Source: Patiria miniata
Lineage: Eukaryota > Echinodermata > Asteroidea > Valvatida > Asterinidae
Direction: 5' to 3'
Length of the DNA: 64,000 nucleotides
Assembly: GCF_015706575.1 (NCBI RefSeq)
Contig: NW_024037074.1
Span: 17,225,334-17,289,333, forward strand
In this document: one piece after another, positions 12,750-23,103 of the stretch
Layout: each line of letters opens with the position of its first letter
Position numbering within the stretch: position 1 is the first letter of the stretch
Translations under genes and position numbers: made by a program
The notes under the pieces: model-generated
Told to the model about the DNA's origin: nothing
Seen by the model: the letters and a program-made list of their open reading frames with translations, nothing else
Database searches by the model: none

Positions 12750-12975
12750 GGTCTTTCTCAAATGACGTCACTTCCTACAGATTGTCACATACATCGTCAT
12801 TTTGGCCGTCAAATTTTCGTGACGTGCATCGGCTGCGCCGTATTTTGAAGAAATTTCAAGCAACAAGCATGCGTGTTTAGAACATTTTGCACACTGCGTG
12901 CGTGTGCGTGCACCCGATGGCGTTGAACACGCAGTTGTAATTTCCCTACGAAGATGGCGTCCTATGAGAGAGATC
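12750..12975 (+). mobile_element. TA-flanked MITE with GGTCTCTCTCAAA ends, copy 2
   Basis: The ends are GGTCTTTCTCAAA and a mutated ATGAGAGAGATC, with TA on both sides. This is the second, inverted copy of the element at 6557-6771; the two are clearly homologous over their full length but diverged. It includes a perfect TGACGTCA near the left end. Confidence 0.82.
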
Positions 12976-13621
12976 TATTGGTGGTCTTCAGTTATGGAGT
13001 GTCTTTTGGGTGCGAGTCAAAAGCCATTTACCACAGGATCTCACGCAACAAGCAACAAGCTAGCAATATCAGCAGGCTAAGCAGCAAACCTCGGAAATGA
13101 CAAATTGTCCAATAATCAACACACGACAGACAACAAAGGGTTGTCTCCTCCTCGTGGGTCATTCAGTAAAAAAAAAGATTGCAAAATGTAGAAAGCTTTG
13201 AAAATTGATAAATGATCTCAAAAATTAAATCCAATTTTAGTTTTTGTGTCAAGAATAATAGAAGTTCAGTGCTTACCACTACTTTTAAAATCTCATTAAG
13301 GTAACACTAATCTTTCCAAAGGAAGCAGCGTTGTGCTGGTTTTTTTTTTTTATTATTTCATCCTAACTTTGGCAGTGTATGGAAAAAAAATGGTTGATGA
13401 CATAGTTTGAGGCAGAAGGTTGGCCTTAAATGAAGCGTGTTGTATCACAAAGTTATTCACCAGATGGAGACTACTTAGAATAATTATTAGAATAATGCAA
13501 TAAAAAATTGCTTGAATTATTCCTAAGTTTTCATGTTCCGTGGACAATCCACATTCAACTTTTTCAATGTACATTTTTTGGTAACAGTAACAGCAGACAC
13601 CACACAGTTCCTGACTGGATG

Positions 13622-13720
13622 GAACAAATCACTGTCAAGTGGCTTGCCCATGGACATGTGTTGAAAGCAGCAGGGTTCAAACCAACGCCAATAAATGGAT
13701 TGGGTTTGCAAGTGTTTTTG
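13622..13720 (-). mobile_element. tRNA-derived SINE fragment
   Basis: On the minus strand it reads GGTTTGAACCCTGCTGCTTT, then ACATGTCCATGGGCAAGC and CACTT. This is the same B-box to GGGCAAGCCACTT layout as the SINE at 16249. The A-box region is decayed. Confidence 0.55.
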
Positions 13721-14017
13721 ATTCTGTAGGTAAATTATGGGCTATTATGTTCAGTTGCACGATTCTGCTCTTGAAGAATTTGAAGTTCACATCGAACTAA
13801 AACTTCTCAAAATTTTGCTTAACATCCTTAGGCCAAATAAAAACCCCAGTTCTGCTTTCGATTACATGGCATTCGAAAATAGGTAAATAAAATATGGCCA
13901 TATGCTTTCCTAATCCACTTTACAATCCATGCACACATGTGAGCTTTGTCATATAAACTGAATAAATTAAGTTTTGCATTACCACAATGAGAGACAAGCA
14001 GTGGCAATGAATGGTCC

Positions 14018-14025
14018 GTCTAGAC
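14018..14025. promoter_or_regulatory. Palindromic Smad-binding element GTCTAGAC
   Basis: Perfect 8-bp match in unique DNA. About one is expected by chance in a window this size, so a single site is weak evidence. Confidence 0.2.
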
Positions 14026-15232
14026 GAATCAAAGTTTAATTAAAGTAAGATTCAGTTAGTTTATATCTTTCTATAACAACATTATCCCATCTGCAGTATT
14101 CAAACGACGTTTACATTCTCGGATGACACTTCTTATTTTACTGCAAAGCTTTTAATTTTCGACAAATTTATTGTTATACTTCTTTCAGCTTCTTGTCGCC
14201 TCGTCTCTAGTCCTATCTTCTTTCTTTCCAGAAATTTACAAAACTTTATTTTTTTGATGCCGAGGCATTTATACACTAAAATAGGCCCCAATTACTGAAG
14301 GATATTAATACGGCATATGACCTGGTACACGATTTGTTCAACTTTTTCAAAGGCCCTTTATTTTTCTAAGTCATATTTACCCTCTCCCTTACTGCAAAGA
14401 CAACAAAAAGTGCAGCCCTCAAATTCCACACTTACAAAGGAAATCATCTTTTGTCGAAAAATCACCCGTCTTGTTCGCTTTGCCGGGAGTTCTCTAGTCC
14501 GTCCCACGACCCATGTACGGAAAAATCAGGTCTCGCGAAATGATCGCCGGCTCCGAAGCTGCACATGGCATCCGCTAGCTGCAGGCTTCGTGTATGGCTT
14601 TAGCCGTACTCTCCTCTTTCTCTGCTAGTGAGCTACTCTCCCTTTCAACAATAATTTGTGTTTCAGCCCGCGTCCCATGGGCGCCTGACCACGCACTTAA
14701 TGATCGCACACAGCCTTGCAAATGATAAACATATCTGTGAAAAATCATTTTCCAATGCCACCATAACTCCCCCTTTGGCGCCCGCCGAGCTAGCGCGTCG
14801 GGCCCCGGTCCGAGTTCTGCATCGCGGCCGCCGCTGGATTCAGCTGCACATTAACATTCTGGAGTGTGTTTATACATTTTTTCTTCGGAGGCCATTTGAA
14901 AGGCTTGACGGTATGTGAGTTAGGGTGAAGGAAAGGGGGGGGGGGGGGGGGTTGTGGCTATAAACAGCTCCCGTGGTAACATCACCGGAACATTAGATTG
15001 TGTTTTTAATGAGACATAACCGAAGTAATAGGGCAAAGAGCTGATGGGAGCGAGGCATCGGGGCATGGCAGACGCGAGGCGAAGATGTTGTGAACGGGGA
15101 CGGAACCGGGTGTGATCAAGAGGTTCGCTAGACACAGACACTGTGCCTGTCCGGCCGACTTGGAGAGTCTTATTATCATTTTAAGCACCTGGAAATTCGA
15201 AGTCTACCCGGGAGGGGTAAGGCAGTGACACA

Positions 15233-15235
<3 letters not shown>

Positions 15236-15263
<28 letters not shown>
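15236..15263. repeat. Poly-G tract of 28 nt
   Basis: The longest uninterrupted G run in the window, followed by AGGGGAAGGGGG. It sits about 250 bp before the CCAAT-box-rich island at 15.5 kb. Confidence 0.9.
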
Positions 15264-15499
15264 AGGGGAAGGGGGTCTTGAATTCCTCATTTTTTGGAGG
15301 GGCACCACTGGCGGATCAGGGGCACCAAGGAGTGACACCCGGTCACAATTCGATTTTATTCTGTTCCTTCAATTCCCTTTTCTCCTTTCGATTCCTCAGT
15401 TTCCCCCTTTCTCGTATATAAAAAACGTTCGGTAGAATACCTGCGATAGTTATAGAATCAGTCTCTGAGAACTGTGGGGAAAACAAGACTAGTCATGAG

Positions 15500-15910
15500 T
15501 TGACGAAACAAAAATGATTTATTGATAAACGTATTTGTCAATGTGGCGAACGCCATCGGGTGCTGCGCAGCTTATTTGAATATTCACGAACTTCCCAGCC
15601 AATCACAGAATCGCTCTTCGGAGATAGCGCGCCAGCGATTCGACACGCGCAACGCGCAAGCCGCTCATTTGAATAATCTCGTTCAGACTTCTACATCACA
15701 AGCCAATCGCGTGGAGGGTCTGTGCGTGTGCGGAATATTAATAAGCTAAGTTTGACTGATGGATGCACGCGCGCGCGTTGCTTGCCAGCCAATGGCGGGG
15801 CCTCCAACAAGGCGGCGAGATTGCTAGACCGAGCCCCGATATCGGCGCTCTCTTAACGCGTTATCGCCGCCTAATCACTGATTAACTGCCCGTGTATCGC
15901 CACCGGCTCG
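15500..15910. promoter_or_regulatory. CpG-rich island with three CCAAT boxes
   Basis: CCAAT boxes of the form GCCAATCR or GCCAATGG lie at 15599-15603, 15703-15707 and 15789-15793, all in the same orientation. The stretch between is rich in CpG (GCGCGCCAGCG, ACACGCGCAACGCGC, GCACGCGCGCGCG) against an AT-rich background. Two TGATTAAC words lie downstream. The layout resembles an unmethylated promoter, but I see no gene start, TATA box or convincing exon on either side. Confidence 0.4.
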
Positions 15911-16248
15911 TCTGCAATCTGCAAGAGTGATTAACGTATCCAACGTGAATGAACGGGGACGAAAGAAAAAAAAAGTCGAGCGTGTCTACTTATTTTGCTC
16001 TGAAATTTTGTGGCTGTCCGTATGTTCACTTCCTGTTGGATGAAGGAATTATTGATTCATTTTTTGCTTCCCGTGGGATAAAAGAGTTAAGTCTTTTCTC
16101 AATTCCCATCCGCTGCCTTAATTTTCTCTGAATGCAACACGGGGCAGCCTCAGAAAGATGGGGATGTATACGAGCTCACGCCTTGGAGGAAAGACAAAGC
16201 ACTCTACGGAGCAAGAAAGTAGAACATTTGATTTGTTTTCCCTTTGGG

Positions 16249-16380
16249 GAGTGTGTGGCCAGGTGGTTAGGGTTCGTGACTCATGATCAGAGGGTCCGGG
16301 GTTCGAATCCAGCTGCTGGTCACATGTGTCCTTGGGCAAGCCACTTCACCCCCACTCGCCCCTCTCCCTTTACTTTACTG
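16249..16380 (+). mobile_element. tRNA-derived SINE
   Basis: An A-box-like TGGCCAGGTGGTTAGGG lies at 16256-16272 and a perfect B box GGTTCGAATCC at 16300-16310. CCTTGGGCAAGCCACTT, a motif common just after tRNA heads in SINEs, lies at 16330-16346. Spacing fits a tRNA-like head followed by a SINE body. It is not a functional tRNA because no cloverleaf closes. Confidence 0.7.
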
Positions 16381-16689
16381 TTTACTTTCAGCCAAAGCAG
16401 AGTCGTGTTTGCATCAGTAGTGATTTTTAAGCGGAGTTTCCCGTCTTCTTTGCAAAGTAATGCACTTAGCAGCTTCATAAGATACAGTCTTGGGACCTGC
16501 AACGAGTTGAGTAAAAACCTCCAGTTCACGTCTCCAAAAAAAAAAACAATCAGAGAGTCAGTGAAGAAACGGAAAAGTTCCACTTTCAAAACTGAGACGA
16601 ACTTTTGAACTTTATAAAGGCGCGCAAAGAGATGAAAGTGACCAGTCGAGTTAACTCGTACTCACTACTCACAACCTATAAAGCCTAGC

Positions 16690-16996
16690 CCTTTTTCACA
16701 CTAGAGCCTCTCAACCTGGGTTGAACTCAATCCTGGGCGAACACAGTGCCGCCCCGGGTTGACTTTTTGATTTTTCAACCCCGCGTTCAGCCCCGCATCG
16801 TTTCACACTTGTTTCATGCAAATCAAGCTTATCATGCTCAGTATCACTGTTTTGAACCCTGGCAAGAATCTCAACCCGGGTCGAGAATCTCAACCATGGT
16901 CTGGAGCAGGGTTGAGTTCAACCCGGGGCGAAATCAATCTCGGTGTTGACGCGGGGTTGACGCAGGGTTGATATTCTTCAAGTGTGAAACGATGCA
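16690..16996. mobile_element. MITE-like element with CAACCCGGGTTG subrepeats
   Basis: Inverted ends containing TTTCACACT are present. Many CAACCC/GGGTTG words lie near both ends, for example GTTGAACTCAAtCCtGGGCG opposite its inverse near 16910-16930. A second inverted pair, GCATCGTTTCACACTTG, occurs at about 16795-16811 and near 16980-16996. This suggests either internal duplication of an end or nesting of two copies. Confidence 0.55.
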
Positions 16997-17611
16997 TTTT
17001 CCTCCACTAACACCTTGTCCGGGGAAAACTTGCCCCGCATCCATCCCTTCCAAGTCGTCACGTCTTGAGACAAACTGCCTTGCCGTTGGCAGTTCCTCTT
17101 TAGCATCATGGTTCCTGCCGCGATGACACCAATCGCGGCCGGCCCTTGACGCTTACCAGTCTGGCCCTTATTAAGAGAAATCGAGCCAAACAACCGACAA
17201 GAGAGATCAACTTTGAAAGGAAAAAAAACTGTAAGTGTAAGCACAGACCCGTTAATAGACAAGAATCTTGGCTCGCCCTGTGTACGCGTGTGTGTATAAA
17301 CGCCGAGTTTTAATGAAGATTACCTTAGTCCATTGCAAATAGATTAGTGGTGTAACGGGCCAAGTGTTGACTGATAGCAGACGATTTTTCTCCGATTGGG
17401 CAAGCCGCCTGCGCCATCCTAGCAGACACTTTGGCGTGTAAAAGGCTTTATTTGAGAATTTAATAGTTTGCTGATGGACTCCAGTTAAGGAGTGGCGGCT
17501 GTAATTGTGCGTGCTTACAGCTGTACACGCTACAGAAGAGCCGTGATTTGATGGAAAGGATATTTTCAAGTGCGTTTTGGCTTTCCATTCTTAAACTTGC
17601 AACATGCAGTG

Positions 17612-17629
17612 TTTGCATAATTATGCAAA
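17612..17629. promoter_or_regulatory. 18-bp perfect palindrome with POU half-sites
   Basis: TTTGCATAATTATGCAAA is self-complementary. TGCATAATTA resembles the POU-IV (Brn3) core, and ATGCAAA the octamer half-site. A second ATATGCAAAAC lies about 75 bp later, and two CCAAT words follow within 110 bp. Confidence 0.35.
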
Positions 17630-19628
17630 ACTTGTTTGCCTATGCTAAACGTGCGTGACGTATTTTAGTCCGGAAACCAATCGCCTTGCTTTTCCTGCGT
17701 GATATGCAAAACATTGTTCAACTCTGCACCAATCACTGCAGTCAGTGGTAAAGTAAGCCCAACCTCTTTGGCGAAACATGAATAAAACCTTGGTATACAG
17801 TAAAGTTTTAGTGCTCGTCTTCTTTGATTTTCTTTTTCAAGTCTCGCTGGGATTTTAGCAGCACAAAAACCTCAAGATTAATGATCATCGTTAAAAGGAA
17901 AAGTGCACTGGCAGGAAACGAACAAGTGTGGAACAGAAACACTCGGGAATACAAAGTCGTTTTCATTCATAAATATTTACGCGGGCCCGTATATACGGTG
18001 ATGGCCCGTCAGTGTGTTGCACGTTATAGGGTGGGTTGTACTTTTACGGCATGAAATATTGGCGACAATGAATTTACGACTGTTGGTTGGCTGGGTCTGC
18101 GTCTTGCGTTGTATAAAACAACCCCGAATGATAATGGCGCTTGGAGGTTGAACAAATAAAATAAAATACAAATACAAATTGACCGGCTGTAGTCACTGAA
18201 GGCCTTAACCTGGTCGTAATAATAAAATCCACTAATTTTTTTTTTTTTGGGGGGGGGGGGGGGGAGAAAATCTCGTCGAAGTTTTTGGCTTTGCCAAAAT
18301 AATTGAAAATATGGACCCTTCGAAAATGGGGGATCGATAGTGAGGGATGAAACATTTGTCAGACTCGCTTTGGAGATTTATACAATTTTTTTAATCCTCA
18401 AAAGTTCAACTAAAAATGGATCAAAATCTAACTGGAGCGATTTATTCGTGCTGCACATATTATAATCATCACATTGTACGGTATCGATTCTACGGCAAGC
18501 CATGCCATCGAGTCAAATACCAATAATCGAGACGAGCTGTGTATTCGCGGTCAACGACTCCACTTTAAACTTTTGATGACTGAACTAGAAAACCTGGTCC
18601 ATTGAAGCTAAATTTCCATTGTCGTCAGCCTGTCTGTAGTTTAATAACTTTGGGTGCCAGTAATTTTTGTTAATTTGCTTATCTATAATGTGTCTAGTAA
18701 TGCATTGTTGCACGCACGTACGGTCGTCATAGTCATTAAGTTTCATGCGCGTTTTTTTGTCATGTGGCATCCCAAGGTTTGTTTCTCTTTATTGGCCGGC
18801 GCTAATGATATCTAAAATGCCGCAAGCAATATTTAAAAAAGGCGTGTTTTATCGATCAGTGGAAACGTTTTGTAATGAAAAAGATGAAAGAATAAAGTAA
18901 TCAAGGGAAATGAAAGAATGAAGAGACCAAAAATAAAATATCTTAACAAAATATTGTAAAAAAAAGCATTAAATTTACGAAAATGTCTGCCAAATGTGCA
19001 ATTAAAATAAAGACTTTTTTGGGTGCACATACTGTTTGGCTTGTCAGGCGATACAACGAGTATAAGATTGCACATTTTTATGGAAAAAAAACAAGAGTCG
19101 AAATTTCTTGATAAAAATATTAGATTGTGTTATATCACAAGGAACACTTCTCACTTGTTTTCTTGTAACAACCATAACGTGGCACTAATTTGACAATGGA
19201 GGGCCATATACGAATCAGATAATTGACCCATCGCGTCAACGCAGCTTGTGAAATAGTGTCCAATTACATGATATACAAAATGGACGCTAAACGCGCAAAA
19301 TCTGAGACAAACAAAACTTAGTGTACACAAACTCCATATGCATAGGGTTGTCTAAGGGGCGTGGCTAACTCGCAAACGGCGATAGGTCAATATTTTTGTT
19401 CAAACTCAAATTTATGCTCAGAAAATCCCCTAACCAAGACAAGGCACGCCTGGTAGAGCTGGTCCAAGAGTGCACAAAATTATATTCAATTGATTCCGAA
19501 CGGCTATTGACTGGAAGTCTTTTCATGCATCATGGAGATCAGACATTCACATGTGCAGAGCCACGGTCGATCGAACGTCTGATAATAATCCTAACAAGCA
19601 TATTGTCGTGTGCGACCCCGCGCGCCAG

Positions 19629-19696
19629 CCAATCGGAGTCGACTTTAGAAGTGTGACGTCATTTCGACCAGAAATGTGGACTAAGCTGTTGATTGG
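19629..19696. promoter_or_regulatory. Compact CCAAT-CRE-CCAAT cluster
   Basis: CCAAT at 19629-19633, a full CRE TGACGTCA at 19654-19661 and an inverted CCAAT (ATTGG) at 19692-19696 lie within 68 bp. Such spacing is typical of NF-Y plus CREB proximal promoters. No transcript start can be named. Confidence 0.35.
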
Positions 19697-20213
19697 TCAG
19701 TTTGGATGGCATTTTTTTGTAGTACAACTGCAACAACGGGTTACGGAAGACCCGATAGAAGGCTCCCGCTGAATGGTCAGAATCTCGAGGTCAAGACGCA
19801 GTCTTGTTTTGCATAATCGCCGAATCACTGCTCGCATATACCCTTGCTGTGCAAGGGGATATTCCATAGACTATATGTAGTTATTTGAAGGCATGCACAA
19901 CAAAATGTGTTCAGATACGAGTACAACACAGCTTTTGAAGTATCGAGATTATTTTCGGTCTACCAACAATCCTAGAAAACTGAATCGTCTATCGGACCGA
20001 ACCGAATATCACCAACTAGACCCCTACACCACCAGTTTCCCTTGCTCGTGCTTAGTTTACCGCGGGAGCTGGGGCTGCGCACTCGTCCTTGGGTTTTCAA
20101 TCCTAAACCACCCACGCGCACGTATACATATGCGCACCTCCTCCGAGAGTAAGATCAGAACACGGTAGTCTCATCACGCACCGCCCAAGGAATGAGCGCC
20201 AACTGGGCGGTGT

Positions 20214-20221
20214 AGGTGTGA
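20214..20221 (+). promoter_or_regulatory. T-box half-site AGGTGTGA
   Basis: Exact AGGTGTGA, followed by a GCAAGTG Nkx2-like word. It is a single consensus site only. Confidence 0.2.
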
Positions 20222-20919
20222 CTGCAAGTGCAGACATTCATCCCCCCTAAAAGAAACAAAAATCCAATTCAATGTTGCGACACAAAATGTCATTAAAACA
20301 TGGAAAATTGGAGGAAGACTGAGAGGGAAAAAAAGATAGAAAAGAATTGAAAGTCGAAGGGGAAATTCGAAACAAAACAAACGGTTCCGGTGTAGGGGGA
20401 TCGATGGGCGCCCAGCTAGCGCGCCCCATGGTCTCCATCTGCGGTCGTGGCTCCACGCAACGAACGCCAAGAGACTTACCGCTATTAATCCCACAGACAT
20501 TAATATGATTTTAATTTCGCGCATATCTTCGGCATCAGATCAGAAAAGCCAAACTGTGTTATACAAACGGAGGCCAAATGGTTTGCGAGTTGACGCGACG
20601 CCACTGACTCACTCAGGATTTTTCTTTGAAGTTCGATGTTTTGGTTTGGCCTATTGCCTCCAAAATAAGACTGGAATCGGCTCCGTTGACGCTTATTAAA
20701 TAGCGGCAATTTCGATCGCTTTTGAGTGGGAAATGGGAGGTCTGTTTGGTATCTGGTCAATAATATGTTTTTGGTTTGTTGTGACTTGTGTGCTTAATTG
20801 CTGATTGTGATGGGTTGTTGTCCGACATTAATTGTTTAGTTGGGAGTCTTGTTTCTTGATAAGTTTTTGAAAGTTTTTAAAGAGGAGTGATCATACGACA
20901 ATGTGTGTTTTGAGGGTCG

Positions 20920-21134
20920 CAGTGGCGTAAATACAGGGGGTCCCATGGGGGGGGGGGGGGGCACGTGCCATCCCAGAGGAGGTCCGTGCCCCAGGTGCCC
21001 CCCATTTAAATTCTTGAATTGCACTAAGCAATGTATTCAGTTGCCTTCAGTGCCCCCCCCCCCCCCCCCCCCCGCCTGGAAAACTGGTGCACCCCTAGGT
21101 GCCCCCTAGAACTTTAACCCAAGTTACGCCGCTC
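20920..21134. mobile_element. hAT-like MITE with 7-8 bp target duplication
   Basis: The element runs from CAGTGGCGTAA to TTACGCCGCTC. It is flanked by AGGGTCG on both sides (20913-20919 and 21135-21141). The interior is dominated by a G15 tract near the left end and a C21 tract near the right end, so the two halves could pair. The end sequence and the 7-8 bp duplication suggest a hAT-type MITE; I see no transposase. Confidence 0.75.
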
Positions 21135-21449
21135 AGGGTCGATAATTATACCTTTGAGCATTTGGTCGGTCGGTCAACCGTTTGGTTGTCTGTTGGTTGG
21201 TTGGTCTGTTGACTTACAGGTCTGAAAACAGAAGGTTTCTTTCATGTGAAAACGAAGTGGCGTTTATCAGGCAGCGGACTCGGGAACAAGCTATACACCA
21301 ATATTCAGCAGTTACCTTGGACGTGAAGCTGATGCAATTTTCCCTCCAAATTCAAATCTCCCAATCATTGGCATTTTATTCCCCTCATTTATTTGATCGA
21401 CCGGAGCGGCCTTGTATAATTAACCACGGTTCCGCAAGGTTTACACCGA

Positions 21450-21457
21450 GTCTAGAC
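21450..21457. promoter_or_regulatory. Palindromic Smad-binding element GTCTAGAC
   Basis: Perfect match, followed by a further CAGAC at 21459-21463. It is the third such site in the window. Confidence 0.2.
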
Positions 21458-21776
21458 CTCAGACTACCCTGGCCGTCGGTGTTTGACGGCAGCCGTTTAT
21501 GCTCACATCGAAGCCGTTGCACGCGACTGGCTGGGACGCCACGTGTTGCGCAAATTATTAAAGCCAGCCGATTTCAAACTACATGTAATATGTTTCGTTT
21601 CCGTCTTTGCATGTATATATTTTAAAAAAAATATTTGTTTCCTTTTTACTTTTGTTTAAAGGGAACCAACGCTGATCTGACGCTTTGGTCTTTATATTTT
21701 ACAGTGAGATGTTTTAAACGAAGAACGGTATTGGATAACAAGTTTGGGATATGTTGAGTTTTTTCCTGAAATACTA

Positions 21777-23103
21777 CACTCTAAAAATTAATTCGTCATT
21801 GAGGCCTCTTTGTTTGTCAAAATGAATAACTTTGTTTAGTAATTTCTGAATGACTAATTATCTGTTATGGAAGACTAATTTGCCGTCAGTGATGACTAAA
21901 ATAAGTTGTCATTTTGACTAATGTACATTAGTTACGTGAATAAGAAAGTCATTGACTAACCTAAATTAGCCATCAGTGGTGGTTTTGACTAATGACGCGC
22001 AGTCAATGTCTCTAAAGAAAGATCGAATACTTGTCAAAATTAGTCATATATTCCTTCTGACTAATGAAGTTTGTTATTTTCCCGCCGTTGATGTGTTTAA
22101 AAAAAGCGGGACTCATCGATGATGTTTTGTTAACGTACGTGAATACGGATATGTTACACTCAGTTTGTCAGGCAGCCATTAAACGGACATCTTCCTTCTC
22201 CATTTCAACCATGACGAAGGTAGGAAAGCTATGATTTCGTATGGAGTTGTTATTGGACATGAGTTATGAAATGAGAGTACAGTTGTGAGGGAAGTAGGTT
22301 GAATTAGTAAGAATAAGCTGTAGCCTATATAGATACCGAGTGAGACTCTTACACAATTTTATGCTTGTACTTAGGCACATCTTTATGCTGCAAAACCGTA
22401 TGCGGTAGGCCTAATAGATACGTATAAGCCATGTCGTTGTGCAATTTCTTTGCAACACACTAGTGAGTCTGTTGTGCCAAACAATTCATGTACCAATTCC
22501 TAAACTAAATATACCAAAGATAGGAGGGGAACTATTGCATGATTAAGAACATTTCACGATTTTGTTGATTTTGAAATATGGACATTACATTTTGAGTAAA
22601 AAAAAAACGAGGAGGAAAAATAAATAATATGCAACAAAAAAAAGAAAGATTTTCTCTGTGTGTTTCTTTTGCAGGTGTGAGCATGATGATGCAGTGGTAG
22701 ATGCAAGGAGCTAAACACTGCCCTGTGATCCAATTGCACAACGAGTGAGATACAAGTCAGCTGTGACCCCATTGTGACCCGGAGATATACACATTATGGT
22801 GTACCATTAAGGACACTAGAACGGACACACAAAAAAAGTGCTAATTCAATGGATATTGTCTGGACTAAAGTGTGATTAGTCAGAAATTCAGTTACAAATC
22901 GCGCAAGTCGCTTGACTACAGATTAGTCGTATCAAGCAGGTTTCTATTCTTGTCATATGACTATATTTTCTAGTCTGAGTCTGACTCTTGACTAATCTAT
23001 AGTCATTAGTCATCAATACTCTGTGACTAATTTAGGTAAGTCGTACGAGACATATCACTGGAAAAAATTTTTTAGTCAAAATGACAAATTAATTTTTAGA
23101 GTG
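21777..23103. mobile_element. Non-autonomous DNA transposon, TA target, GACTAAT subterminal repeats
   Basis: The ends are inverted repeats that start CACTCTAAAAATTAATT and match at 23 of 24 bases. They are flanked by TA at 21775-21776 and 23104-23105, which fits a Tc1/mariner-type target duplication. About ten GACTAAT or ATTAGTC words cluster in both subterminal zones (about 21850-22065 and 22870-23035), as transposase binding sites often do. The roughly 750-bp core is unrelated to the ends and encodes no transposase that I can see. The core holds a pyrimidine-rich start, an ATGACGAAG and a splice-donor-like GTAGGA. Confidence 0.85.

Larger units (their letters stand above)
12976..20919. other. 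Unique DNA with GC islands and SINEs, no supported gene
   Basis: GC-richer blocks lie at about 14.46-14.88, 15.02-15.15, 15.50-15.91 and 20.15-20.50 kb. The 158-codon frame at 16132-16608 runs through the SINE at 16249 and is not a gene. Stretches 13.1-13.6, 13.8-14.3 and 18.3-19.3 kb are AT-rich with nothing recognised. Confidence 0.55.

Noticed and set aside
15306-15323. CACTGGCGGATCAGGGGC as a hAT-like transposon end
   Set aside because: No partner end or target duplication was found nearby. It may be a solo relic, but it cannot be delimited.
16132-16608. 158-codon open frame on the plus strand
   Set aside because: Its middle is a translation of the tRNA-derived SINE head and the conserved GGGCAAGCCACTT box.
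21182-21625. 147-codon plus-strand frame after the hAT-like MITE
   Set aside because: It starts in TTGG/GGTC simple repeats, has no recognisable domain, and ends in AT-rich DNA; one such frame is not surprising in 64 kb.
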